Below are positions 47,660 through 58,862 of a stretch of 64,000 bases of DNA, piece by piece. How positions within the stretch are numbered: the stretch's first letter is position 1; every line of letters begins with the position of its first letter. The DNA is from Taudactylus pleione (taxonomy: Eukaryota > Chordata > Amphibia > Anura > Myobatrachidae). Under the pieces are notes generated by a model. That model was not told the origin of the DNA. It did no database searches and worked only from the letters and a program-made list of their open reading frames with translations. Position numbers and translations under genes: made by a program. Location: NCBI GenBank assembly GCA_031769625.1, contig JAUIMM010000126.1, forward strand, positions 7,526,001-7,590,000. The letters run 5' to 3'.

Positions 47660-48300
47660 ATCTTTTTTCTAAAAGCCTGTTTAAAGCCTTATAGAATGAT
47701 GTACGTATGTGTGTATAGGCTCTTTGTTTCTTTTTTTTTTATAAGCAGCAGAATGTTACTGCCTAGATTTAGGCTTTTGGGCATAAGTTCATATAGCCAG
47801 CAGCAACATTACATCTTGGCTTTATTTGTAATGAATAGAAAGAGCTTGAAATGTTAAATATATGCTTTCTATTGATCCATTGCTCAAATCATGTTGTTAT
47901 ACAGTGGTAATTCGGCAAGCTGTTAATTTAATTCCATTGTACAGGTTTTTTTATTCCAGTGGATTTCTGTCTTCGGAGGTCTGAATGGAATATCAAATTG
48001 TCTGCTTTTTTATTAGTTTCAGTATATGAAATTGTAATGCTCATCAGCAGTTCAGTGATGGATTTGCATATGAATTACAGAGCAGATGCAAGCAGGTGAA
48101 ATTCCAATGACGAGGTCACAGAAGTGTCTGATTAATTTAATACATCTCTTATGGAAACAGTATTTTTCATTTCACAGTAGAAATACTGTGACATTTATAC
48201 TGTTACTAGTTTATTTGCATCCCATATTGTAGGAGTCATTTAAGTATCACTAAGTATCATTCTCAAATACGAACACACCTTGCTTGTAATAACTACGCAT
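47660..48300. promoter_or_regulatory. Candidate conserved non-coding element
   Basis: About 640 bp free of repeat hallmarks and without coding potential. It is dense in transcription-factor-like words: 'gatttgcatatgaatta' near 48,060 (POU/octamer plus homeodomain), 'gttaatttaattcc' near 47,922, 'tctgattaatttaata' near 48,126 and 'aggtcaca' near 48,113 (nuclear receptor half-site). This resembles vertebrate developmental enhancers. Conservation cannot be tested here. Confidence 0.3.
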
Positions 48301-49211
48301 CACTGCAATGGTAACTAAACCACTTTTGCCCAAATGTTTATTAGTAGTTAAGATAGGGGGCAATGTAATGGCCACTCATATATGCAAAGTATACATATTT
48401 CATCAAGTTACTGGTAAGATTGAAGTCTTGATTGATTAGAGGTAAAATCAACAGAAATCTGCCATAATGACTCTCTACTGGATACTAAAAGAGGTGTCTT
48501 GGGCTGGCAATATACATAGTAAACTATACTTCTGTTGCTTAAAGACACACACAGGAGCAGGTTGACCATAGGGCTCTTCAGGAAGATTCCAGGTGAACCT
48601 ACGTCCTGTGGGGCCACTTGTCGGCTGGATGACCTTTTTTTTGTCAACATATGGCCCCGTTCCGACTTCATGCATGAGAGGCAGCCTTGCTCAGAGCCCA
48701 GTTTGCACTCCGCAGCCTGACTGCCTTGCTGCTGGATCTGAGGGATGTCCAGACTGAAGGACGGCAAAGTTGGGGTCATTGGTGGATCCAGGGCTCCCGT
48801 AACTCATAACTTATTTAGGCTGTGACAGGAATAATGGATGGAGCCGTCGGCCATAAATTCTGCCAGGTCCATCTCAAAGGCTCAGAGCTGTTGTTCACAT
48901 GATTTTGCAGAGTGCAAACTGCCATTGGTTCCATCTTTACCGACTTGATTACCTCTGAAAAAATGCCAGATTTGGGGGTACCCTGGCATGTTTTGGTCCG
49001 GGCTCAGCATCGCCATGTCTGGGAAGCATTGAGAGGGGCAAACCATGCCATGGCTGTGCTTGCCAAGCTTCTTCATGCAAAGTTATGTCTCAGTGCATCT
49101 GCTTCTACACCAGGGTTAGTCTTCTTGTATTACCTTTGTTATAATATAACTGTCAGATTACTTGAAATAACTGTAGTATCTAATTAGAAATGTAATGCTA
49201 CAGATTTTTAT
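48301..49211. other. Unassigned; longest frame 123 codons (minus)
   Basis: The minus-strand frame at 48,408-48,779 has no recognised motif, no good start context and no partner. The text around 48,780-49,120 is more GC-rich than its flanks and could be an old transposon relic. Confidence 0.3.
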
Positions 49212-49709
49212 GGTATGCAGTCGGGATGCCGACGGTCTAAATGCCGACTGTCAGCATCCCGACTGTCTAATCCCAGCAAGGGTCTAATGACAGGTGTCAT
49301 TTTACCTACACTGGGAGCCCGATACCTGGCATCCCGATTGAAGGTAAGCCGGGTGCCAGGCGTGGACAACCGCAGGGGTGGGTTAGGTTAGGGGCTCCCG
49401 GTGGGAATTAGGGTTAGGCGCCCCCCTGGGAGGGTTAGTGTTAGGCTAGGTGAAGGGGGGGTTAAGGTTAGGCACCCCAGGGGTATGTTAGGGTTAGGCA
49501 CCCCCCTGGGAGACTTAGGTTTAGTCTGTGGGGAAGGGGGGGGGTTAAGTTTAGGCACTTACAGGGGGGTTAGGGTTAGGCACTTGGGGGAGGTTATGGT
49601 TAGGCACCCCTAAGGGAGTATTAGGGTGGGGGGGTTAGGTTAGTGAACAGGAAAATGCCTATCAGGATTAGAACCGCTGGTCTTCCAGCTTCCGGCCATA
49701 TTTCATACC
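49212..49709. mobile_element. Mutator-like MITE, copy E, telomere-like core
   Basis: The left end 'ggtatgcagtcgggatgcc' is the inverse of the right end of copy B; the right end reads 'ggccatatttcatacc'. The core, about 49,380-49,650, is full of 'gggttagggttaggc' variants on the plus strand. No clear duplication. Confidence 0.65.
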
Positions 49710-49788
49710 AATCCTGTTTCTTATAACTTATAAATCAATTTTTTTTATATGTAATGCCTTGTACTATTCTAACATCACTGTTGTTCTG

Positions 49789-50126
49789 GGGTTGGGTATG
49801 GGATGCCAGTGCTGGGGATCCCAGTGGTAAAATTCCCAATGCCAGCATCCTGACAGGGTTAGTATACTGACACATGCCAGTAGGTATCCTAACTCTTCCC
49901 CTATCCCTAACCCTTCCTCCCTGCACCCTGAACCTAACCTCTCCACTAGTGCCTAGCCCTAACCCTCCCATCCTAGTGCCTAACCATAACCCCTAACCCG
50001 AACCCTCCCAGTCCCTCCACTACTTACCATCAGGATGCCTGTGGTCGAGATGCCGGTGCTGGGATTCTGCTAGGTGTCGGGATTCTAGCACCAGCATCCC
50101 ATGTGCCAGGATTGTGACTACATCCC
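49789..50126. mobile_element. Mutator-like MITE, copy F, perfect 9-bp duplication
   Basis: Flanked by GTTGTTCTG on both sides (49,780-49,788 and 50,127-50,135), identical over 9 bp. The left end is 'gggttgggtatgggatgcc'; the right end is degraded ('tgactacatccc'). The core has 'ccctaacccttcc' text. It is the reference copy for the family. Confidence 0.85.
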
Positions 50127-50135
50127 GTTGTTCTG

Positions 50136-51389
50136 TGATTTGGGAACCATGCATGTACAATGAAGGCTTGAGAAAATCCTAGGTACCAAGGGGCATAAAA
50201 TTATCAATTATCATGTTTTAGACCTAATAATTGTAATTTTTTATCACCGATATTCATGGCAAAAGAAATGATATACCGTCTGAATGTATTTAATTTCACA
50301 TGCAAGGACAGGAGCTCTGAAAGTAGCTTGTCCCTGTGATTTATTTGGATTGAAGTGACCACATCAGCTTATCATAACTCTGGATCTTTAATGTACTCTT
50401 GGCTCATAATATTTGTGTACTTTCTATATTTCATTGGGATCAGACTCATAAACTGTGGCCAGCTAGTTCCTACCTCTACATTCTAGACTACCTTCTCCAG
50501 TTAATGTGTGTTAATACTAACATAATACACAGTAGTAAATGACAAATGAGTGGTCCAAAAGCGCTGTTAGTAACTGGATACATCTGCTATTAGGATCATG
50601 TCTGATCTCTTAAAACTTGGTTAACTTCCATCATCCACAAGTCCATTCAATGCAGTGCATTACCAATGCAGTTGAATTAACTATATTATGCACTTATATT
50701 TTTTACAATGGGTTTTTCTTAAATGACAAGTAATGTGGGATAACTGTTACATTTTGTTCAACTATAAATTAAAATTGGAGATTACGAAAGCCCTGCAAAC
50801 TGCAATACATATTGACTGAATCTTTGTCAGATTGTGGTTGTTGAGGCTGGGCCTGGAGGAGGTTTGTTGTAGGGCCCATTTTGTGGATGAGTTTGTTGCT
50901 CAGTGTAATGTGACACTACACCCAATAATGTTGTGTTGGTTAGAAAAAACACATGATTTTGCTTTTGAATATGTTTGTGCCTATTCTTCTGTGCTAAAAA
51001 AAGCAAAGGAGTCAATTACATCTTTTCTGATTTTTGAGGGTCAGCTGTATCTTATCTTTAATTAATTTTTGGAAGTTTATTTCTTTTTGGGACCATAATT
51101 ATATCCATGCTTTTACTAAATTATCATCAGGACCAGTGAGAGTAGTCTATAAAAAACAATGTTGTGTTCATTTGTGAAATAGCCCTGAAAGTAGTGATGA
51201 CTATTCTGAAAGTAGCTGGGCACAATATTTGCTATTTTGGCAAATAGGCTGCTTAATGGCATGTTATAAGGCAGGAAGTCTACATGGAACAACTGGTTAT
51301 GTTTTTGCCCACGTAGAGACATTTAACTTACGTGGCATTTCTGTGATCACTCGACAATGTTTTGAAAGACACGAGTATGTTGGTTCACT
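50136..51389. other. No recognised gene
   Basis: AT-rich sequence with frames of 60-77 codons on both strands and no recognisable domain. Part may belong to the transposon ORF that follows. Confidence 0.35.
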
Positions 51390-52460
51390 TGGATTGTATT
51401 ATGCATTTGTATAATGTGTTTTTGTGGATTTTTTTAATGCATTATATAAAAATAATATGCTTTGTTAATAAACATATTAAACATATTAAATAAGGGCGCA
51501 TTTATATAGTCTGTGTGTTGTAAGTAATTTCCATACCCAGATGATGTTTCTGCTCTACCAGTGTAATATTGAGGCCTTCCACAATTTTGGGGGCCATAAT
51601 TTGTTTGAGATTCTCCTCATATTAGGTATAATCCATCCATAAGGGTGGGTCACCTATTGTCCATTCTGCTGCTCTCCTCATGCATTTTTTCTTTTAACCC
51701 CCTTTTAATGTCGGAAAATATTTTTCAACAATTTTCCACTGTCCTTGGTACAGTACTGTATATCTCCAACAGTGTTAACTACCCCTTGCCATAATTGTTC
51801 TTGAGCATGGAGATTTTACAAGAAAAGGAACCCAAAACTCTGTCATAGATGGGATGTAGTCAATATGCCAGTGAACGGGGTGCAGACCGTCGATATACTG
51901 ATGCTGGAATCTCACTGCCCTGCAAAATGCCGATGCCACTATCCCGACTGCCACAATCCCGAATGAAGGATCTGGGTTAGTATGAGACTTGGCGTGGGGA
52001 TTGTGGGGGTTAGGTTTAGGGACCCCTGGGGGAAAATTATGGTTAGGCACCCCTCAAGAGGGTTAGGGTTATGCTGCGGGTAGGAGGTGTTAGGGTTATG
52101 CACCACTGGCGGGAGGATAGGGTTAGGCACCCCCCTTGGGAGGGTTAGGGTAAGGGTGCAGGAAGGGGGGTTAGGATTAGGATACTTACCTGCACCTGTC
52201 GGGATCTTCTTTGATCGGGCTTACGGCATCGGGATTTTAACCAGCAGCTATTGAGCCACATGTATTTCATACCCAACCCGTCATAGACAGGCATAATGGC
52301 ATAAACCAAGGCACAGATCTCCTTGTAATTAAAGCAGATATTGTGTAGATATTGTCCATTGTGCAGGCTGACTTCTTGCCTTCTCATCCTCTTCTTGCTC
52401 TTCCTCATTGTCTCAATTCCCCCACCTTCTACTCTCCATCATCACACAAATCACTGAAAA
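51390..52460 (-). pseudogene. Myb/SANT-like Harbinger-type ORF, broken by a MITE
   Basis: The minus strand before the insert reads FNYKEICALVYAIMPVYD (about 52,270-52,335). After the insert, with frameshifts and stops, come DRVLGSF-like text, then PRTVENC and a KRGVKRK-like basic stretch (about 51,680-51,840). This order fits a Myb/SANT-like DNA-binding domain like that of the partner protein encoded by PIF/Harbinger elements, thought to carry the transposase to DNA. An acidic/basic KSKKRMRR stretch lies at the upstream end. Assignment rests on motif recall. Confidence 0.45.
51851..52279. mobile_element. Mutator-like MITE, copy G, 9-bp duplication
   Basis: Flanks 'gtcatagat' (51,842-51,850) and 'gtcatagac' (52,280-52,288) match at 8 of 9 bases. 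The ends are 'gggatgtagtcaatatgcc' and 'ttcatacccaaccc'. The core has 'gagggttagggttatg' text. It interrupts the Myb/SANT-like ORF. Confidence 0.8.
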
Positions 52461-53524
52461 CAGACAAGACACTGAACACCTAAAACTTAAAGAAACACAA
52501 ACACACCATGCACACTCCACAAACATGGAGAAGAAAATAAAAATTACAAAACTTTAAAAATAGAACAGCCAGAAAAATAACAAGGTCAAACACTAAAAGA
52601 CACTGAGAAAACTGTCAGAATTTATTATAATTCACTCACCAAAACCAAACTCCTCTCCAACAAATCACACTCCTGTGACTTACCTCTCGACTACTAAACT
52701 CTCAACTAAGTTGAACACAAACCCCTGCTTATCTAGGGCTGATGATGCAAAATTACCGCTGTTTCAACCAATTAAAAATTTAAAAGTCATCATGTGTTCA
52801 AGAAGTCAGCAGCTGATTGGATAATTTTTTGCGGGTTAAAATAGGTGCAAGTAGAAGAATAGAAAGCCTCAAAATGTATGGCTGTTACATCCAATGACTT
52901 TGAGGCCAAAGTCACTGAAATCTCACCATGATTTATGATTTTGGGAATGTCTCAGCCTGCAACTGCAAAACCGTATGCAGTAAAAATGGTTTTGGCGTAC
53001 CAGTTCTCTCAGCCACTTTGAATAACCACAGGGTTACTCAGATCTTTGATAATTGACTGATCTGCGACTGATGCTGTATCTTTGTACACAGTCATTTGGA
53101 TTTGCCAAGTCACCAGAAGGCATTTCATTACAAATCCTGGTGGACGTGACAAATTCACAGCAGCAGTGGCATTAGCATACATTTCTGTATCGGGCACATA
53201 GAACAAATTTGCCGTGGGCATGTTGATGGATTTACAGAGATCTGTCTGACTTCAGTTGTGTCTCTTGAACCAAAGATAGTGTGGTTGAAAATGCATGCTG
53301 ATTAGACAGCTACTTTCACCAGTGGATAGAGGGCGAGGTGCCAGAGATGCTGGCATATCTTGCGGAAATCCTCACTTTTTTCTGAACACAGAAAGTATCC
53401 ACATATTTTAGAGTGAAATTTGAGAGTAGAGAATAGGAACATGTTTTTGTGGACCCTGTTTTACCAGTGTCACAACCAGACTTCTCATTAACCCTTAATT
53501 CTAAAGCTGGCAGAATCCTAAAAT
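52461..53524. other. No recognised gene
   Basis: Two minus-strand frames of 70 codons (53,009-53,221 and 53,316-53,528) have no recognised motif. This could be further decayed transposon sequence, but nothing supports a family. Confidence 0.3.
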
Positions 53525-53930
53525 TCAAATTTCGGGTTTTGGATTGTAAAAATTAGCTGTTTTAAAAAACTTTTTTCTATTTTCTTAAAAAAAAAACTCA
53601 GATCAAAAACCGAAACACTTGAGGGTGGTTTTGCAAAACTAAAACCACGAATATGAATCCAGATCCCAAACCAAAACACGTGGTCAGCAGACATCTCTAC
53701 TTTTAATTAAGTTGAGCTGCTATGCAGGTGTGGTTACCTATTAGTGCTGATTGCCTGTGTATGGTATTTAAACTCTATCCTGACACAAACCTCTGCCAGT
53801 GATAACGTTTGCTCCAAGGATAGTGTTCTTTTCTACTGATATAGATTCTATAATTCCTGGTTCCTGTGCTGTGTGCTCTGTCTCAGTCTCCAGATACAGC
53901 TACTGTTTTTTTTAGGCCCAACCTCTGTAG
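53525..53930. mobile_element. MITE end and LTR-like fragment (tentative)
   Basis: The part up to 53,700 ends 'acacgtggtcagcagacatc' + 'tctac' and contains mirrored 'gttttgg'/'ccaaaac' words, like one end of a MITE. The part 53,700-53,930 has gypsy-LTR-like text ('gtatttaaactctatcctg'). Confidence 0.3.
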
Positions 53931-55661
53931 ATTCTGTAATATGATAGAAATGTTTCACTATTATTTCATATTTTAATGTATTGGATATTAATATACACAT
54001 CTAAATTTGTATAGATTTTAGGAAAAAGTTACATATACATACATTGAAGCTAACATGATTGAAACACATGTGATTCAACTGTAAAGTAACAGTTTCTCAA
54101 ATGGGGCCACAAAAAAGATCAGGTAGTACAGGACAATAGTAGTACTACCGTTTTAGGAAAAAGTAAATCAAAATTAAACCATCTACAGTAGCTCAATTAA
54201 AGTAGGGTTTCCATAATCTAGCAACCTAGATAGAATCATCTGATGAATATTTATCAATAGTCCTTATGAAGTATTTAAGTAAAAACCATCAAAATGTGAT
54301 GCTACCATTCACCAGAAAATGGTATTAGTAGTCTTTGCAGCCCATAGTATGATACAATAGAAAAATAAAGAAAGGTGGGACAACACAAATGATACAAATC
54401 CATTATCAAGGTTTTTTCACCATTGTTTTTTATTTAAAAAAACTTTTCCAAAATGGTGAGTTAAGGGACACAGGAAAGAAAGTACAGTAAAGGAGAGGTA
54501 CTAAAAGAAGGGGGGAAGGACACAATGTCATATGTATTGAAAACCAGACACACCTTTGTTAATGTAATATTATTCTAAATATTTCACAAACCATTCTGTA
54601 TGTCTCATTACAATATTCTTAGCAAATAAATAAATAAAGGTAATATGCCAAAGATCCAAAATAAAATACTTGTTTATTGCAAAGTAGCAAAAATCCTGCA
54701 GCATGAGATTAGTTCATAAGTAATGGGGTACTGACACATAAAATATGGTTACATAGTCTTTTATACCCCTGATAGTTGCAGGGCAGATTAACTGAATGAA
54801 CCACATTCAGTAAAAGTGGATTGTCCTTGGCTCTGTGTCTGTAACATTTTTGGTTAATTTGTTGGTAGGGTAAAGTTCACAAACAAAACTATATTGTACA
54901 GTATATAGGGTAAGGTTTATAAGGATTAGAAAATGGTGTGCAAATTACCCACATGTACACTTTGAGCACAAATGTGAATATACCCTTAGTATACCAATGA
55001 CACACATTTAAATTGGGAATCAATTTATTCATGACTTTAAGGGCAAGATGTCTCATTAGGAGACCAAAACAAATCGTCCAAGGGCCATTTACCCAGAGAT
55101 TGATAGAAAGCGTGAGTTTTCAGTCCCTACATATATATACTGTAGCATACAAGTTTCCTGGTATTTTGCTAAATTGATGAGGTTTTAGGCAGACACAAGG
55201 GCCTGAAAACTAAGTGCGGATTTACATTTTCAAAACTATTTGGTAATATATGTGTAGTTTTATGAATTCCATCCATGGTCCCTTGTGGTTAATAAACAAA
55301 ATCAAATTGACGATACACATCAGTTGATAAAGCAATGACATCTTAAGAGCCACTAAATGGCCCAACCAGGTGACCCTGTGATTAATAAAAGTATTAGTAA
55401 GCCTGTAAGATGAACAATTATTGGAGTAATGTTTGCATTTAAAGACATCACCAATTGTGCCTAGAATCTGAAAAGCAATATAGGAGAGTGAGGTTTTCTG
55501 CCAAGTATAGATGCATTTTGTTTGGAGTATAGTGAGATGTAATTTGGTAAAATTAATGAAAAGGACCTTCAACTTAGTAGCACTGAATCCTTTATCAAGA
55601 TTTGTTTGGAGTTAATGATAACAAATATGTCAACACATGATGTGACCTTGAGTGTAAAAAT
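53931..55661. other. AT-rich DNA, no recognised feature
   Basis: Nothing beyond short chance frames; the longest is 116 codons at 55,222-55,572 (minus), low-complexity. Confidence 0.4.
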
Positions 55662-55916
55662 TAGAGATTAGTGGGTTCGGATTAGCTCGGATTTTCCCAT
55701 CAAATTCAGATTTTTCCCGCCAAAAATCGGGTCTCAGAAAGAGGCAAAACGTCATCTTTCATGGACAAACATCATCATTCCTGGACTTTTGCCCAGGAAT
55801 GATGATGTTTGTCCATGAAAGATGACGTTTTGCCTCTTTCTGAGACCCGCTTTTGATGGGAAAAAAATCTGAATTTGGCGGGAAAATCCGAACTAATCCG
55901 AACCCGCTCATCTCTA
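55662..55916. mobile_element. hAT-type MITE, copy 3, with a near-perfect hairpin
   Basis: The ends 'tagagattagtgggttcgg' and 'aacccgctcatctcta' are inverted. GTAAAAAT flanks at 55,654-55,661 and 55,917-55,924 are a perfect 8-bp duplication. Arms 55,728-55,784 and 55,793-55,849 pair without a mismatch over 57 bp around an 8-nt loop. The outer arms pair imperfectly. No ORF is present. Confidence 0.9.
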
Positions 55917-55924
55917 GTAAAAAT

Positions 55925-57077
55925 ACATATATGACAATAACACTATCTATGAATTGATGGAGTTTTTTATGTCTGTGGTACTACATCACTTTAGGGACAT
56001 ATTTATCAAAAAATATTTGCTGGTATTTTTGGGGTCTACTTGCAAAGTATGTGAATATATGTACATGGGAGATATCTGCTACAAAGGCAGCCCCTATGGG
56101 GCCTCCTACAATTTCAAATTTACAAAGCTCTGGAATGTGATCCATTAATTAATAAATATGTCCCTAGTGTTTAGAATATCTGTGGTTAGGTGCACATATA
56201 TAAAGATATACAGTACTGGCCCATTAAAAATTATTGCAACTGGCCAAGTAAGGATTTGCTACAAATTCACCCTATTTGTCTTATTAATTTACATGGCTCT
56301 GGCTCATTTTTGGTTGAACCACCCAGAATTCAAGAGCTAACTACAGTAATTTAGGATGTGGGACAGACTTTCATGAAATATGACAGTGCAATTTTGTGTT
56401 GTTTTGTTATAAATATATTACAGTTCTCTCTAAAGTGCTTTGCAAAACACAATTTGTTAGGTTTAATGTCTCCATTTGCTTTTTAAATACAGTATAAAAA
56501 ACAAACCAACCCAATTTTGGAGTGAGATTTATGACAGCATCATAGTATCAGAGGGGTTCTGTTAACAGATGCAACATCTGCTACCTTGCTCCTTTATGTA
56601 GAAGTATTATATCAAAGTACTCGGCATAGATTTTGAAGACATGCTGTTGCAGTGTTTGAAAAGCCAGTCTACATCACTACAAAACAGCAGCAGGGATTTG
56701 CTGCACATCTCACAGGGACACATTGGAGTTAATTAATCCTTATAAATATAAAAAAACATTGTTCCCTGCTCTTTAGTTTCAGCTTCAGGTGCATGTGGAG
56801 CTAGAAGCTAGAACCTTATGAATGAATTTCTCAAAATATACCCCAAAATAACCTGTGGATATAGATCACCTTTAATCGATGTCGGTGTCTTAAAGAGGAA
56901 TGGTTGCTTGCAGAACTATTCCAGTTACAGTAGATATAAATGAATAACTAAAGTAAAAGTGCTCCTGTAAAAAATGTTGGATACAGCACACACATAGTGA
57001 TTTTTTTACAGTACCATCATCAATTCACTTTTGAAATCCTGTATTTACTCATCATGAAATGTGCTTTAATATTGCAA
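55925..57077. other. AT-rich DNA, no recognised feature
   Basis: No coding or repeat signal up to the ERV 3' LTR. The base run 'gcaa' at 57,074-57,077 is the expected copy of the ERV target duplication; its partner would lie outside the window. Confidence 0.35.
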
Positions 57078-57408
57078 TAAGGATTCTGGATTTGAACCTC
57101 TATACACTCCTGCCTATACCTTCTAATATCTTTCCTATAAACCTCTAAGGATGACGCTATTTTGCGTACGCAGTCATACAGTAAATAAAGACTCCAGACC
57201 TTGAACCTGTGGTTCCAAAGCACAAATTATTATTCAAGTAAAAGCACAGTCAGTTACACGTTATGATCTAAGTACAATTTAGCGCAAAGAAATTATACAG
57301 ACCCAAGTACAGTTATACATACGCAAGCGCTCTGGACCAGATCCCGGCATCAGCAAGATAACCTCCGTCAATCAGCAAGAAGACTAGAAACCCAGGGTCA
57401 GAGCACAC

Positions 57409-57417
57409 ATATTTATA
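57409..57417 (-). promoter_or_regulatory. LTR TATA box
   Basis: The minus strand reads GGGGGGTATAAATATGTG, a strong TATA box after a G-run, in the middle of the LTR where the U3 promoter belongs. Transcription would start about 25-30 bp further on the minus strand, near 57,380. The solo LTR at 38.6 kb lacks this stretch. Confidence 0.55.
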
Positions 57418-58009
57418 CCCCCCAGAAATATACAACACAATAGAGGAGTTTGTTGCTGATCCCATTGGTTCCCAGTGCGGGTGCATTTGTTACAGGGCAT
57501 TTAACAGGTTGGTTCAAATGGACACAGAACAGCCTCTAACAGCTTGTTGCCTCCTCTATTTCCCCTGCATGCACAAAAATACATTTTGGTTCTTTATGGT
57601 CCATAAGTTGCGAACGCATGTTCCGATCTTCACACCATTGATACTGGAAAGCTGTGGATAAAGTGTGGATCAGTATAATATCAAACATGGCTTACTTATC
57701 ATGTATTAAACCTTAGATACCAAAATAGTCTTTATTTCACAGCATTTGTAATAAATGAATAAAACCTGGGTCTTTTACTTTATAGCTATGGAACCTTTTG
57801 TGTAAGTGTGCATTATGTAAGTATTAGGGATATGGGAAAAGACGCTAGTCAGGTTTATCTGATTTGGGGCAGATGTGCACACATGCAGCTAATACACAGC
57901 GTTCGCATGCAGGATATTGTGCATTCGCTACTGAGCGTCATGTTAGCAGCTCAACTGTGCGTAATGTGCGGTGTTTATGCATGAGATTCTATCTACGATG
58001 GACTTAACA

Positions 58010-58389
58010 TATATATATATATACACATGCATATATATATATATATATATATATACATACATACATACATACATACACATATCTCATTCCTTACTTACAG
58101 TTTCAAACTGCTATGCAAATGTGTTACCCCCAGTTGTGAAGCCGGGGCCATTCTGTCTGGGTGTGGGACTAAAACCGGTTTAGGATTCAGACAAATTCAA
58201 TTATGTAGATCAATGTCTGGGTTATATTACAATTGCCACAACTATACTTGTCTATATACAGGGATTCCCAATTTGTATGTAAAACACTCACAGTATTCTG
58301 GTGTATTGTCTATTCTCTTTACTTTTTCTCAGGAGGCTGTTCTTCCAGTTGCCCTTGGTAGATTATTAAAAACATTGCCATCTGTACTT
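58010..58389 (+). other. Insert in the ERV LTR with a Cys-rich 123-codon frame
   Basis: This part is missing from the solo LTR. It starts with (AT)n and (CATA)n tracts to 58,078, then a plus-strand frame (58,027-58,398) with clustered cysteines (CKC, SGCG, YYNCHNYTC) and an N-X-T glycosylation-like site. It is opposite in direction to the ERV. No protein family was recognised; a captured fragment of an envelope-like or extracellular-protein gene is possible, as is chance. Confidence 0.35.
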
Positions 58390-58544
58390 AGCTCGTGAGT
58401 TGTAACTTAAAATGGCGCTGGTCGCAAAATGGCGTCTTGCAGATTCTTGTTTCTAAAATGGAGTCTAGCTGCCATTCACAAGATGGCGTTGCGCACGCTA
58501 ATTTTTATGCTGATTCCGTCTCAGCCACTAATCCAGCTTTGACA

Positions 58545-58555
58545 GTCCACCCTTT
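58545..58555 (-). promoter_or_regulatory. ERV polypurine tract
   Basis: The minus strand AAAGGGTGGAC directly precedes the LTR start TGTC. Its position and purine content fit the primer for plus-strand DNA synthesis. It independently supports the LTR boundary. Confidence 0.75.
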
Positions 58556-58862
58556 GATAGCGAACAACATGCTATCACATCCTGATGTTAAAATTAATTT
58601 TAGGCATACATACGTATATTACTTAATGTTATTAGGGGATGGCACAAGGTGGTTCTTAATCCATTAATAATGTGTCTCGAGGAGGGGACACAGAACTACC
58701 AGTATATGCACACCGTGGACCTTGGGAGATCATGTTAAAGATGTGGGGATGCACCAGTCCTATAAAGGCAGTCTTGAAGCAAAATTGAGACTTTACATTA
58801 TCTGAGGTGTTTCAAAAGTAACATTTCAATAATACATTCTATGCATGTCTAAATATAATACA
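58556..58862. other. ERV env 3' untranslated stretch
   Basis: About 300 bp between the env stop and the polypurine tract, with no long frame on the minus strand. Confidence 0.5.

Larger units (their letters stand above)
57078..58544 (-). repeat. ERV 3' LTR
   Basis: Both ends match the solo LTR at 38,609-40,869: 'taaggattctggatttgaac' at the low end and 'ccactaatccagctttgaca' at the high end. On the minus strand it starts TGTCAAAGC right after the polypurine tract. 'aatggcgtcttgcagattct' and 'cttatcatgtattaaacctt' are shared with the solo copy. A segment at about 58,010-58,389 is absent from the solo LTR (separate entry). Confidence 0.9.

Noticed and set aside
48408..48779. 123-codon minus-strand gene
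   Set aside because: No recognised motif, no flanking exons, and other frames of similar length overlap it.
58395..58667. 90-codon plus-strand gene
   Set aside because: It lies on LTR sequence shared with the solo LTR and runs across the LTR end, so it is not an independent gene.
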